Shown here piece by piece: positions 1 to 8,879 of a stretch of DNA of 64,000 nucleotides (the first letter of the stretch is position 1; each line of letters opens with the position of its first letter). The notes beneath the pieces were generated by a model. It did no database searches. It was not told the DNA's origin and worked only from the letters and a program-made list of their open reading frames with translations. The stretch lies in contig CAVPSQ010000010.1 in NCBI GenBank assembly GCA_963708455.1, positions 310,001-374,000 of the forward strand, read 5' to 3'. Position numbers and translations under genes: made by a program. This DNA is from CAIMUS01 sp963708455 (GTDB lineage Bacteria > Pseudomonadota > Gammaproteobacteria > Competibacterales > Competibacteraceae).

Positions 1-3000
1 CGCCGGCCAGGTGGCGGGCGATTTCCATGGTTCCCTTATTATGAGTAATAAATACAAACTGCACCTGTTCGGACATTTCTCCGACCAGAGCGCCGAAGCG
101 TCCTATATTAGCCTCATCCAGCGGCGCGTCCACCTCATCCAGCAGACAGAACGGCGCCGGATTCAACTGAAACAAAGCGAATACCAGCGCCACCGCCGTC
201 AGCGCTTTCTCGCCGCCGGACAGCAGATGAATGGTGCCGATGCGCTTGCCCGGCGGCCGAGCCATGATCGCCACGCCAGCGTCCAGCACTTCTTCCCCGG
301 TCAATTCCAGATGCGCCTCACCACCCCCGAACAGGCGCGGAAACAGGGCCTGTAAATGGGTGTTGACCTGCTCGAAGGTATCCTTGAAGCGGCTGCGGGT
401 CTCCCGATCGATCTTGCGGATGGCGTTCTCCAGGATCGTCAAGGCGGATGTCAAGTCCTCGTGCTGGGCGTCCAGATAGCTTTTGCGCTCGGTCAATTGG
501 GCACATTCGTCGATAGCCGCCAGATTGATCGGCCCCAGCCGCTGGATGCGCGCTGCCAGTTTCTCCAGCTTGTCCTGCCAGTCGGCCTCGATCGCCGCCG
601 CCGGCAGCGCCGCGAGTGCTACGGTTAGCTCCACCCCCAGTTCCTGCAATTGCTCCACCAGGGTCTGCCGGCGCACACCGCTCTCTCCTAACGCCAGCCG
701 CTGCGCCGCCAGGGTCTCGCGCACGGCCTGCGCGGCACGTTCGCGTTCGCTGCGGGCCTGTTCCAGCGCGCGCAGGTCCGCGTCCTGCGCTTCGGCCTCC
801 CGCCGCGCCTTGCCCAGCGCCGCCTCCGCCGCGACCCGCTGGGCCAGCAGTTGCTCCAATTCAGAGCGGGCGCCGGCCAGCGGCTCATCCCCGCCGCTCA
901 GCTCCAGTGCCAGTTGCTCGTGGCGGTCCTGCAAACGGGTCTGCTGCGCCTGCAACCGCTGCAGCGCCTGCCGGGTGGAAGCCAGGCTGGTGCGCAGCGT
1001 CTCCACGGTCAGCGCCTGCTGCTGCGCCTGCCGGCGCAGTGCGGCGGCGGCGGCGCGGCTGTCGTTGAGCTGGCGGCGCAGTTCATCTCGTTGCAGCGTC
1101 AATGTCTGGCGCTCGGCGCCGCAGCGCTCCATCGCCAGCAGGGCCTGTTCCAGTTCCAGGCGGGAAGCTTGCAGGCTGTCCTGATCCTGTTCCATTTGAT
1201 AGCGCAGTTCTTCCTGTTCCTCCTGTAGGGCAGCGTGGCGGGCCTTGGTTTGTTCCAGGCGGGCGGCGAGGGCGCGCCAGCGCTCCTGCAAACGGGCCTG
1301 TTCGCGGTGACGCTGCTGCGCCGTTTCCTGCAAGCGACTGCGTTCCTGTTCCAGTGTTTGCAAATCGCTCTGCAACTGTTCCAGAGCGGCCGTATGTTCA
1401 GCGACGGTCACGCTATCTTGTTGCAAAGCCGTCTGCAAGGTGCGGATTTCCCGTTCCCGGCCCAGCACGCCGCTGTCATCGGCGCCGCGCCGCAAGTGCG
1501 CCCAATCCCGTCCCAGCCAGACGCCGTCCGGGCTGACCCAGGACTCCCCGGCCGCCAGCTCGGCGCGGCGGTCCAGGGCTTCCTGACAATCGCCGGCGAG
1601 GCGCACGCCGGCCAGCAGGCCGGTCAGCGGCCAGGGCGCCTGCACCTTATCGGCCAGGACCGGGCCGGCCGCGGTGGGCGTGGCGGCCGGGGCGGCGGTG
1701 TCGAACAGGGTCAGATGGCCCTGTTCCAGTTCCTGCGACGCGGCGGCGGTCAGCTCCAGACTGGGCACGCAGACCGCTTCCAGATAAGGTCCCAGCACGA
1801 GTTCCGCCGCCCGCTCCCAGCCAGGGTCCACGCTTAGGCATTCGGCCAGGCGCGGCGTCTGCTGTAGCTGCCGCGTCTGCAACCAACCGTTGACGGCGTC
1901 GTCGCGTCGCCCCAGGGCGGCCTCCTGCAGCGCTTCCAGCGACGCCAGCCGTCCCCGCCCGGACTCGACCCGTTCCCGGTCGGCATTGAGTCTGGCGGTC
2001 AAGTGCTGGCGCCGCTGCCGCCGTTCGGCAACCTGCGTCTCCACGTCCAGCAGCGCCTGCCGGACTTGATCCAGCGCCACGGTCGCGCTTTGTTCGGAGC
2101 CGTGCAGCGCCTCCAGTTCCGCCTCGAGTCCGGCGGCGGCCAGCTCGTCCTGCTCCAGTCGCAGCCGCTCCAGCCGCCGCTCGTGTTGCAGCAACTGCCG
2201 CTCCAACTGGATGGCGCGGGTGCGTTCTACATCGGCCCGCCGTTGTGCCTCGCCGGCGCCCTGGCTGAACTCTTCCCAGCGGGTTTGCCAGGCATGCATG
2301 GCGGTTTCGGCGTCGCTCAGGCGGCGCTCGGCTCCGGCTTCGTCCGCCCGCACGACGGCCAGCGCCGGTTCGGCTGCGAGCAGAGACTGCTGCAATTCCT
2401 CCAACTGCGCCCGATCCGCCTGCAGTTGTTCGAGCACCTGCGTCAGGGTCTGTTCGATGCGGTGGCGTTCCTGCTCCTGCCGCTGGCGCAGGCTCACGTT
2501 GATGCTCCAGGTGTTGTTCCAGGCGGTTCAGGGCGGCGCCGATTTCATAATAGCGGGTCTGGGCCTGCTCCAACTTTTCGTTCAGAGTCGCCAGGTGTTC
2601 CCGTCCGGCGGCCAGCCCGGCTTCCAGCTTGCGCTGCTCCGCGACGACGGCCTCCAGGGCGGTTTCCTGTGCCTGCAGCGCCCGCGCCTGGTGGTCGCCA
2701 TCGGCATCCAGGAGCCGCCAGCGCAAGGCCAGCAGTTCCGCCTTGAGGCGCCGTTCGGTTTCCTTGTGGCGCCGATAGTGCTCGGCCGCCTGGGCCTGCT
2801 TTTGCAGGTGCTGAAGCTGCTTGGTCAGCTCGTCACGCACATCGTTCAAGCGGTCCAGGTTCTCGCGGGTATGCTGCATGCGCAGTTCGGTTTCCCGGCG
2901 GCGTTCCTTGTATTTGGAGATGCCGGCCGCTTCTTCCAGGAAAACCCGCAGGTCCTCCGGTTTGGCCTCGATCAGCCGGGAGATCGTACCCTGCTCGATG

Positions 3001-3428
3001 ATGGCGTAGCTGCGCGGTCCCAGGCCGGTGCCCAGGAAGATATCGACAATATCGCGGCGGCGGCAGCGGGCGCCGTTCAAAAAATAATGCGATTGGCCAT
3101 CGCGACTGAGCTGGCGCTTGATGGAAATCTCGTTATAGTGCGCCCAGGGACCGCCCAGCCGCCCCTGACTGTTGTCGAACACCAGTTCGATAGTAGCCTG
3201 TCCGACCGGTTTACGGCTGGCGGAGCCGTTGAAAATGACATCGGCCAGAGACTCGCCGCGCAGGGTGCGGGCGGAGCTTTCGCCCATCACCCAGCGCACG
3301 GCGTCGATGATATTGGATTTGCCGCAGCCGTTGGGACCGACCACGCCCACCAGATTGCTGGGCAGGTGCAGGGTGGTGGGGTCCACGAAGGACTTGAAAC
3401 CGGCCAGTTTGATTTTGGTCAGACGCAT
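1..3428 (-). CDS. smc: Chromosome segregation ATPase SMC (3' end outside window; single-base frameshift)
   Basis: SMC ATPase that dimerises and organises the chromosome with ScpAB. The N-terminus carries the Walker A motif GPNGCGKSN at residues 31-39, then a long coiled coil. Reading the minus strand back to the window edge gives the C-terminal head: the signature LLSGGEKALTA (about 200-235), Walker B FCLLDEVDAPLDE (about 115-155) and FITHNKGTMEIA just inside the left edge. A hinge-like region lies around 1500-1850. The two halves are in different frames: at about 2491-2492 one extra base (GAGCCTG where GAGCTG is expected after EHQR) shifts the frame, yet both sides are clean over kilobases. 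This is either a sequence error or a very recent mutation. With the break repaired, about 1140 residues are visible, close to the usual 1170. It is divergent from queF. Confidence 0.93.
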
Positions 3429-3581
3429 GGGCGAGGCGCGGTGCGGGCGCTGTGATTAACGTTATATCCTGTGCATGGATAGGGTTTGGTATACAGTCCA
3501 GAACGGCAGGCGAAAAATAGCACATTCCTAGTCTCTTAGTGTAGATTGCCAGCGCCTGTGACCCACCGTCGGGAGCGACCC

Positions 3582-3971
3582 ATGCCAAGCATCCCCAGCC
3601 TGGAACTGGAAACCTTTCCCAATCCCACTCCGGAACGCGATTACACCATCCGCATGCGCATCCCGGAATTCACCTGCCTGTGTCCGCGCACCGGCCAGCC
3701 GGATTTCGCCATCCTGCACCTGGAGTACGTGCCCGACCAGCGCTGTGTGGAGCTGAAGTCACTGAAGCTCTACATCTGGTCCTACCGGGATGAGGGCGCG
3801 TTTCACGAGGCGGTCACCAATCGGATTCTGAACGATCTGGTGGCGGCCTGTCAGCCGCGCTGCATGCGCCTGACAGCAGAGTTTTATGTGCGTGGCGGGA
3901 TTTACACAACCGTGATCGCCGAGCATCGGCAGCCGCAGTGGCAGCCGCCGGTTCCTGTGACGTTGCCGTAG
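3582..3971 (+). CDS. queF: NADPH-dependent 7-cyano-7-deazaguanine reductase (preQ0 reductase), short type
   Basis: Reduces the nitrile of preQ0 to preQ1 in queuosine biosynthesis, in the cytoplasm. The 129-residue product is the short unimodular type. The catalytic cysteine is C34 in CPRTGQPD, with the proton-donor Asp at D41. The QueF motif E57-LKSLKLY follows, then FHEAVTNRILNDL. I chose the ATG at 3582 because GGAGCG lies just upstream and the family starts shortly before the PNP segment; an upstream in-frame ATG at 3546 would add 12 unlikely residues. It stands alone, divergent from smc, and is the last clearly core gene before the accessory island. Confidence 0.95.
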   Translation: MPSIPSLELETFPNPTPERDYTIRMRIPEFTCLCPRTGQPDFAILHLEYVPDQRCVELKSLKLYIWSYRDEGAFHEAVTNRILNDLVAACQPRCMRLTAEFYVRGGIYTTVIAEHRQPQWQPPVPVTLP

Positions 3972-4184
3972 CGGGGGATAAGTGTATGTCCAATGTTGGC
4001 CGGTCACGACGGGCCGCAAAGCCGCGCCCCGCCTGATCCCATCTTTCAGACATGGAATAGAATGACTCATTCTGCCCAGTGCATCTCCCGCCACCTGGAT
4101 GCTTCCCCCTCGGCGTGCGGTAGAATGCTAAAGTATTACATTGGGCTGTGCACCCGCCGTGCCCTGGTCGGAAAAAACACCTTT

Positions 4185-4224
4185 TTAGCCTGTTAGCCTG
4201 TTAGCCTGTTAGCCTGGTAGCTTG
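4185..4224. repeat. 8-bp tandem repeat (TTAGCCTG x4 plus one degenerate copy)
   Basis: Four perfect head-to-tail copies of TTAGCCTG cover 4185-4216, followed by a variant unit GTAGCTTG. It lies in the gene-free stretch 3972-4307 between queF and the toxin-antitoxin pair, at the point where the sequence turns AT-rich. No gene or RNA is recognised in the rest of that stretch. Slippage expansion is the likely origin. Confidence 0.85.
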
Positions 4225-4307
4225 GTAGGGTGAGCATAGCCCACCTTTATTCGTCTCCACTGTAAAAACGTGGGCCGTGCCTACTCTACAACTGGAAGGT
4301 AATTGAC

Positions 4308-4508
4308 ATGATGAGCATTCATAAAAAGATAGTGATTGATGAGTATGGTAACCCACGTGAGGTCATCATTCCGTGGGATCAATTTCAAGAAATTACTGAA
4401 ATTCTTGGGTTGGATTTAGATTCAGAAGCTTTGGAAGACTTGAGACAGGCCCATGAAGATAGGGAAAGTGGTAAAAATGATGCCTATATTAACTTGGACA
4501 GCATTTGA
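4308..4508 (+). CDS. RelB/Phd-like type II antitoxin
   Basis: Small acidic 66-residue protein immediately upstream of a RelE-like toxin. The start MMSIHKK is preceded by GGAAGG about ten bases upstream; the second ATG at 4311 is an alternative. An N-terminal DNA-binding-like stretch (KIVIDEYGNPREVIIPWDQF) is followed by an acidic tail (LDLDSEALEDLRQAHEDRE) ending in INLDSI, the usual layout of antitoxins that bind the toxin through the C-terminus and autoregulate the operon. The family is assigned from size, charge pattern and partner rather than a catalytic motif. Its stop (4506-4508) is 2 nt before the toxin ATG, so the pair is probably translationally coupled. Confidence 0.75.
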   Translation: MMSIHKKIVIDEYGNPREVIIPWDQFQEITEILGLDLDSEALEDLRQAHEDRESGKNDAYINLDSI

Positions 4509-4510
4509 CT

Positions 4511-4780
4511 ATGTACGCAGTTGTGGTACATCGGCGTGCTGTACGTTATTTTAAAAAACTTCGGCAAGATCAGCAAACTAGAATAAAGTATGTATTGAAT
4601 GAAATGGGCAATGATCCGTTCGGAATATCTAATGTTAAAAACATGGTTGGTGATTGGGCGGGTTATCAAAGAGTGCGAACCGGTAGTACTCGAATTATTT
4701 TCTGGGTTGATAAAGACAAGAAAATTGTTTACGTGGATCATATTGGTCCTCGGGGTGATGTATACAAAAGCGGAACCTAA
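4511..4780 (+). CDS. RelE/ParE-superfamily toxin
   Basis: 89-residue basic protein with the RelE fold pattern: an N-terminal strand (MYAVVVHRRAVRYFKKL), helix pairs, then strands GYQRVRTGSTRIIFWVDKDKK and the terminal VDHIGPRGDVYK. Family members are ribosome-dependent mRNA interferases or gyrase inhibitors; which activity applies cannot be read from sequence. The R-rich strand and the RGDVY end favour a RelE-like interferase. ATG 4511 lies 2 nt after the antitoxin stop; a TTG at 4505 would overlap it. AT-rich base use compared with smc and queF suggests acquisition together with its antitoxin. Confidence 0.82.
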   Translation: MYAVVVHRRAVRYFKKLRQDQQTRIKYVLNEMGNDPFGISNVKNMVGDWAGYQRVRTGSTRIIFWVDKDKKIVYVDHIGPRGDVYKSGT

Positions 4781-4839
4781 TTGAGCGCTGCAGCCGACCG
4801 CACTACTGCGCGGCGGCTGAGCTTGATTGTTGTCGCGCT

Positions 4840-4939
4840 GGCCATGATCATCGTTTGGGCCAAAACCGGTGTAGCCTGGATGGAGCGGAGCTTGCGAAGC
4901 GTAATCCAGGTTCTTCTGGCCGAAAGGATGATCATGGCC
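4840..4939. repeat. 100-bp palindromic element with 13-bp perfect arms
   Basis: GGCCATGATCATC at 4840-4852 is exactly repeated in inverse at 4927-4939. Pairing continues inward with few mismatches to about 22 bp per side, and an inner hairpin CCTGGAT/ATCCAGG sits in the loop around GGAGCGGAGC. It interrupts the homology of a parE-like fragment, so it looks like a small mobile palindrome (MITE/REP class) rather than a terminator. Confidence 0.7.
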
Positions 4940-4992
4940 CAGATTTCGTCAAGATCGCTTTCGGCTTCTGGCCGTTTCAATAAACGTGGCAT
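4928..4992 (-). pseudogene. ParE-like toxin N-terminal fragment
   Basis: On the minus strand an ATG at 4992 opens MPRLLKRPEAESDLDEIW, which matches the first helix of ParE/RelE toxins. Homology stops where the palindromic element begins. The frame then runs on through repeat-derived sequence to a stop near 4777 without family features. No antitoxin is left upstream. I call it a broken remnant. Confidence 0.45.
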
Positions 4993-4999
4993 CAGGGCT

Positions 5000-5071
5000 T
5001 CATCCCTCCCCTTGTTGGGCGGCAAGCAGTTTCTCAACCTCGATCGGGGTCAGGTGGCGGCGGTCGTTCAT
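5000..5071 (-). pseudogene. Tyrosine-recombinase-like N-terminal fragment
   Basis: A 23-codon minus-strand reading frame begins MNDRRHLTPIEVEKLLAA and stops 7 nt before the ParE-like fragment. The string resembles the start of phage-type tyrosine integrases (RRHLTxxEVExLL), but nothing of the catalytic domain follows. It is not an IntI-type integron integrase start. Probably debris. The stretch 5072-5265 beyond it holds nothing I can assign. Confidence 0.35.
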
Positions 5072-5265
5072 CGTTTTGTCTACTGTTGGGAGGGGGGGTC
5101 GGGGCTGACCTAACCCATTGAAAATCAAGGGGAGCGATTTCAGAGATTAGACAAAAGAACTCAAAATGTCCAATGCTACGCGGCGCACCTCCTCACTTAC
5201 CCTCTGGCTTCGTTTACAGGCGCATGATTTACGCTGCGCATGGATGCCAGATCATTTATACTAAA

Positions 5266-5364
5266 CTAGTGGATTAACGCATAAGTTCTGACAGGTCGTG
5301 CTCTAGTGCCTACGCAGCAAGTTGGGAACCAGAACCTGTCAAAACTTTTGCGGCAGCCCACTAG
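5266..5364. mobile_element. 99-bp MITE with IS630-type terminal repeats
   Basis: The right terminus (5334-5364) is nearly identical to the inner and outer end of the complete IS630 element at 10891-12138 (ACCTGTCAAAACTTTTGC then AGCCCACTAG). The left terminus CTAGTGGATT...GACAGGT (5266-5296) is a diverged copy of the same repeat. Both ends finish in CTAG, containing the TA target typical of this family. There is no coding sequence inside, so it is a non-autonomous derivative that could be mobilised by the intact element. Confidence 0.72.
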
Positions 5365-5395
5365 ATTGATTTTTTTCCAGTTAGCTTGCTTCTGT

Positions 5396-5419
5396 ATAAC
5401 TTCCCTATGGGAAAGTTAT
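5396..5419. promoter_or_regulatory. Palindrome upstream of first cassette gene
   Basis: ATAACTTCCC and GGGAAAGTTAT flank TAT, forming a near-perfect dyad (one extra base in the right arm) 45 nt upstream of the TTG at 5464. A further half-site-like AATAACTTG follows at about 5432. The position fits an operator, but no regulator gene is adjacent. Confidence 0.35.
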
Positions 5420-5463
5420 GCAGAACTGTAGAATAACTTGTTTAGGCTGATGGAGGAAAAAAA

Positions 5464-6699
5464 TTGAGGACATTTACGGCCTTAACGCCGAAAATCATTG
5501 CTGAGTCCATTCATTCAGCGGATCGTACTGTCATTTTTGTATCTCCTGGTTTAGATGAGACAATTGCAAGTTCGCTTGTTAATGCTACGCGAAAATTAGG
5601 CGCCAATAATGTGACTGTGTTGCTTGATGTAACGGAAAATATTTGTAGATTTGGATACGGCACCATAGAGGGCGTAACCTTGCTTCGCGAAAACAATATT
5701 GTTATTCGTCAAGCTGATGGATTACGAATAGGGGCATTACTTTGTGATAATAAAGGCTGGATTTTTTCTCCAACTCCTTTATTGATAGAGGCTGGTAAGG
5801 AGGATGTCAGTCAGCCCAATTCAATTGAGGTATCGCCAGATCAAATTACAAAAATAAAATTCGCTATTTCGCCATCCCAAAGCAACGTGAAAAAGCCACC
5901 TGAAATTGGGCAGTCACAAGTTAAGAAAGAAAAGCTTGAATCTGTTGAAAAAGCTGTTAGAGACAATCCACCACAGAAGTTTGATGTGGCAAGAAAAGTT
6001 CAAGTCTTTAATACGGCAATAGAGTTTGTGGAAATAAGCTTAAGAGGTTGTGAAATACAAAGACACACTATTTCGATCCCTCCAAAGTTATTAGTCGGTG
6101 AAGTTGACCAAAGAACCGCAAAGCAACTTAAAGGCGGTTTTAATATTATCGAAAGCACAAGCAAATTATCAGGCGAATCCATTCGATCCAAAGTCAACGA
6201 GCTAAGAAAGAATTACACAAGAAGCATACCAAAATATGGGAACCTTCTATTGAAGGCAAAGAAAGCGCAATTCGAAAAAGAACTCACAAACATCCGTGAG
6301 GACATCAAGAGATTTCAAGAAGAAGTCAAAAATGAACTAAAAAATGAAATTGAAGCCGCAAAAGAAAGGCTTGTGAGGCTGCTGTCTTCAGCAATCAAGA
6401 ACAATCCTCCAAAAGACCTATTGGGTCAAATTCCAAATAACCCTCCAACAGACAAGCAGATTGCCGATTACTTGAAAAATGAGGTCAAAAGAATATGTCC
6501 TTCAGAAGAAAAATTAATCAAGGAGATGGCTTTAGACTGCATTATAAAAGGGGTGACATATGAAATCCTTTCTAATGAAGAATTTCAGAAATTGGCACAA
6601 GACGCATTTCCATATCTGGAATGGGTTCAGCTATTCGAAGAATTTGATGCTGCACGAGAAAGTGAAAGCCTAACATTGCGCTCAACCCGGACGCGCTAA
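5464..6699 (+). CDS. Unknown PLD-like N-terminal/coiled-coil protein in an integron cassette
   Basis: 411-residue protein starting at TTG with a strong ribosome site (GGAGG, 5452-5456). Residues 1-110 have the alternating strand/helix pattern of phospholipase-D-like domains (KIIAESIHSADRTVIFVSPG, then NVTVLLDV, CRFGYGTIEGV, IGALLCDNKGWIFSPTPLL), but no HKD catalytic motif is present. Residues 130-200 are low-complexity, 270-340 are highly charged helix suited to a coiled coil, and the C-terminus is helical. No membrane segment or signal peptide. Codon use is AT-rich and unlike the chromosome. The reading frame ends inside attC site 1, a common cassette arrangement. I do not recognise a described function; its company (restriction genes, toxin-antitoxin) makes a defence role plausible but unproven. 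Confidence 0.75.
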   Translation: MRTFTALTPKIIAESIHSADRTVIFVSPGLDETIASSLVNATRKLGANNVTVLLDVTENICRFGYGTIEGVTLLRENNIVIRQADGLRIGALLCDNKGWIFSPTPLLIEAGKEDVSQPNSIEVSPDQITKIKFAISPSQSNVKKPPEIGQSQVKKEKLESVEKAVRDNPPQKFDVARKVQVFNTAIEFVEISLRGCEIQRHTISIPPKLLVGEVDQRTAKQLKGGFNIIESTSKLSGESIRSKVNELRKNYTRSIPKYGNLLLKAKKAQFEKELTNIREDIKRFQEEVKNELKNEIEAAKERLVRLLSSAIKNNPPKDLLGQIPNNPPTDKQIADYLKNEVKRICPSEEKLIKEMALDCIIKGVTYEILSNEEFQKLAQDAFPYLEWVQLFEEFDAARESESLTLRSTRTR

Positions 6700-6727
6700 C
6701 GCGCACCGGTTAGCTTGAACGTTAGCC
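6668..6727 (+). other. Integron attC recombination site 1
   Basis: R'' GCCTAAC at 6668-6674 and R' GTTAGCC at 6721-6727 bound an imperfect dyad: AACCCGGACGCG pairs with CGCGCACCGGTTAG, leaving extrahelical bases. This is the layout of attC sites folded as single strands for IntI. The R' end lies 3' of the gene on the plus strand, as expected for a cassette read left to right. Confidence 0.8.
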
Positions 6728-6756
6728 GTACAAGATAGGAATCAATCTGGTAAATC

Positions 6757-7773
6757 ATGAAAAAATATTTTGAAACAAAATTTGGAAGTATCTATCACGC
6801 AGACTCTTTGGCGTATATGCCTATACTAAACGACGGCGAAGTTAATCTAATAATGACTTCTCCGCCTTTCGGGCTTGTGAGAAAAAAAGACTATGGCAAT
6901 GCGGATGCACATGAATATTTAGATTGGTTCCGGCCTTTTGCTGAACAATTTCATAGAATCCTTCGAGACGATGGCTCCCTCGTAATAGATATTGGTGGCG
7001 CATGGATACCGGGGCAGCCGACAAGATCGCTATATCATTACGAGCTAATGATAATGCTTTGTCGTGAGTATGGCTTTCACTTGGCGCAAGATTTTTTCTG
7101 GTGGAATCCATCCAAATTACCTACCCCGGCAGAATGGGTAAATATTAGACGAATCAGGGTCAAAGACGCTATAAATTGTGTATGGTGGCTATCCAAAACG
7201 CCTTGGCCAAAAGCCAGCAATCGTAGAATTCTGGTTCCTTACAGTGAGTCCATGAAAGGTTTGCTGAAAAATGGTTACAAAGCCCAACTGCGACCGAGTG
7301 GACACGATATTAGCGATAAGTTCTCTAAAGATAATGGTGCCTCGATTCCCCCTAATTTGATTGCAATCGCCAATACTGAAAGCAACTCAGCGTATCTCAC
7401 TAAATGCAAAGAAAGTGGAATCAAGCCACACCCAGCTAGATTCCCCGTTGATCTACCAGAATATTTCATTCGCATGTTGTCAGACAAAGGCGATTTTGTA
7501 TTTGATCCCTTTGGTGGGTCTTGCGTTACGGGTGAAGCTGCTGAAAAGCTCAAACGAAAATGGGTTTGTGTTGAATTAGAGAAAGAATATATTGAGGGCG
7601 GAAAGCTGCGCTTCCCTGTTAAGCCTATTGAAAGGAATATACCTACATACAATCTTTCTCATCCTGGCGCATTGTGGAATGGCGTTGATGATGAGAAGCC
7701 ACTACCAGTAGACGGAGGGAAGAATCGGCCCATCAAGCCAATAACAAAGGAAGGAAAAAATGCCAGCAGTTAG
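6757..7773 (+). CDS. DNA methyltransferase of a type II restriction-modification system (beta-class, probably N4-cytosine)
   Basis: 338 residues. Motif IV TSPPFG is at residues 34-39 and the SAM-binding motif I FDPFGGSCVTGEAAE is near residue 250, so motif IV comes first, the beta-class order. The SPPF form favours N4-cytosine over N6-adenine methylation. The target-recognition region lies between the two. ATG 6757 follows attC site 1 by 29 nt, and the 3' end overlaps the nuclease gene start by 14 nt, so the two are translated together. It should protect host DNA at the site cut by the neighbouring enzyme. AT-rich codon use marks foreign origin. Confidence 0.88.
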   Translation: MKKYFETKFGSIYHADSLAYMPILNDGEVNLIMTSPPFGLVRKKDYGNADAHEYLDWFRPFAEQFHRILRDDGSLVIDIGGAWIPGQPTRSLYHYELMIMLCREYGFHLAQDFFWWNPSKLPTPAEWVNIRRIRVKDAINCVWWLSKTPWPKASNRRILVPYSESMKGLLKNGYKAQLRPSGHDISDKFSKDNGASIPPNLIAIANTESNSAYLTKCKESGIKPHPARFPVDLPEYFIRMLSDKGDFVFDPFGGSCVTGEAAEKLKRKWVCVELEKEYIEGGKLRFPVKPIERNIPTYNLSHPGALWNGVDDEKPLPVDGGKNRPIKPITKEGKNASS

Positions 7774-8767
7774 CCCTAAACTGATAGTCAACGAGCTAAT
7801 TGAAGCCATTCAGCAATCTGGTGGTGTAGCTGCTTATGTCTCCGAAAATATTAGAACGCATCCACGCAAATTAATTATCAGCTACTTGGGAAATACCTAT
7901 AGCCTTTGGGTATATATCTGGACACTCACGCATGGTGGTCGAGTTTCATTGCCTGATGAGTACAGAATACAAATGACCTCTGTGTCTTCGCCATTACAGA
8001 AGAACCTAAGCGGTTTGACCGTACTTATGGGCTATCACCCAGATTTGAAGATGTTTGCTGGCTTTGATCTAAAGAAGCACAGTACATTTACTGCTGGGTC
8101 GCCCTCAGTTCAAATTGGAATTTCTGCGATACATTCAGCGTTACAGAATGGCCTTTCCTTCGTAACCAAAGAAAATGATGAAATAGCGATAGGAGTGAGG
8201 TCGGATCAGTTTTTAACATACTGCCTAAACGCAGAGCCTTTGCATTTATACGGCGCAGAAAGCAACCTCACAAAATTGCTAACAAAGGCTGTCGAGTTAC
8301 AGGAAATTCCCGAACTAGATGTTTCTGCTCTTACGGCAAACAGAAAACTCATTGTGGAGAATGTCAGTAGATACTCGCGCGATGCAAACTTCAGAAAAAT
8401 TGTACTAAGCGCCTATGACAACAGATGCGCGGTTACTAGATTCCAATTGCGCCTTGTGGATGCTGCTCATATTCTTCCTGTACCTTCAGGAGATAGCAGT
8501 GATCATGTTACAAATGGGATGGCACTATCTCCAACATTTCATAGAGCATATGATAATTGCTTGATTTACCTCGATGAAAATTATGTAATGCGGTTGAATG
8601 CAGAAAAGGCAGATGAGCTAAAAAAATCTAACCTAGACGGCGGAATTAAGGAGTTCCAATCATTCCTGGACAAAAAAATCCACCTCCCGCTTGATGTGAA
8701 TCAGCGACCAAGGGCCGAGTATATAAAAATGGCAAATAAGCACCGTCGAATACCTGGTTATGTATGA
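7760..8767 (+). CDS. HNH-family type II restriction endonuclease
   Basis: 335 residues. The C-terminal third holds an HNH nuclease motif: CAVTRF, then VDAAHILPV (first His), NGMALSPTFHRAYDN (Asn and the last His). The N-terminal two thirds has strand-rich sequence without recognised motifs and probably reads the DNA target. It starts inside the methyltransferase gene (14-nt overlap) and stops three bases before attC site 2, so the pair forms one cassette of about 2.1 kb. Recognition sequence cannot be deduced. An alternative is a methylation-dependent HNH nuclease, but the tight pairing with a methyltransferase favours classical restriction-modification. Confidence 0.83.
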   Translation: MPAVSPKLIVNELIEAIQQSGGVAAYVSENIRTHPRKLIISYLGNTYSLWVYIWTLTHGGRVSLPDEYRIQMTSVSSPLQKNLSGLTVLMGYHPDLKMFAGFDLKKHSTFTAGSPSVQIGISAIHSALQNGLSFVTKENDEIAIGVRSDQFLTYCLNAEPLHLYGAESNLTKLLTKAVELQEIPELDVSALTANRKLIVENVSRYSRDANFRKIVLSAYDNRCAVTRFQLRLVDAAHILPVPSGDSSDHVTNGMALSPTFHRAYDNCLIYLDENYVMRLNAEKADELKKSNLDGGIKEFQSFLDKKIHLPLDVNQRPRAEYIKMANKHRRIPGYV

Positions 8768-8770
8768 AAC

Positions 8771-8833
8771 GGTTAACAAATCGTTCCAGCGGACGCGCAA
8801 AAAGCCGTGCGCCACTGAACTCAAACGTTAGGC
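8771..8833 (+). other. Integron attC recombination site 2
   Basis: R'' GGTTAAC at 8771-8777 and R' GTTAGGC at 8827-8833 enclose CGTTCCAGCGGACGCGC and GTGCGCCACTGAACTC, which pair as an imperfect stem. Spacing (63 bp) and the AACTCAAAC run before R' match well-known attC sites. This is the clearest of the three. Confidence 0.87.
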
Positions 8834-8840
8834 CCTGTAA

Positions 8841-8875
8841 AACATGAGACACTTACGGCCTAAGTGTCTCATGTT
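8841..8875. terminator. Perfect 15-bp hairpin just after attC site 2
   Basis: AACATGAGACACTTA (8841-8855) and its exact inverse (8861-8875) flank the 5-nt loop CGGCC. No U-tract follows on the plus strand beyond TTCTAAA, so it may be a factor-dependent terminator, a processed RNA hairpin or a small insertion. It sits at the first bases of the third cassette. Confidence 0.45.
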
Positions 8876-8879
8876 CTAA

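Noticed and set aside
231..1228. Several plus-strand open frames of 60-230 codons
   Set aside because: They are antisense shadows of smc, Ser/Ala/Arg-rich with no domain or ribosome site.
5000..5071. Integron integrase intI remnant
   Set aside because: Only 23 codons, resembling phage-type recombinase starts, with no IntI-specific patch; kept only as a low-confidence fragment.
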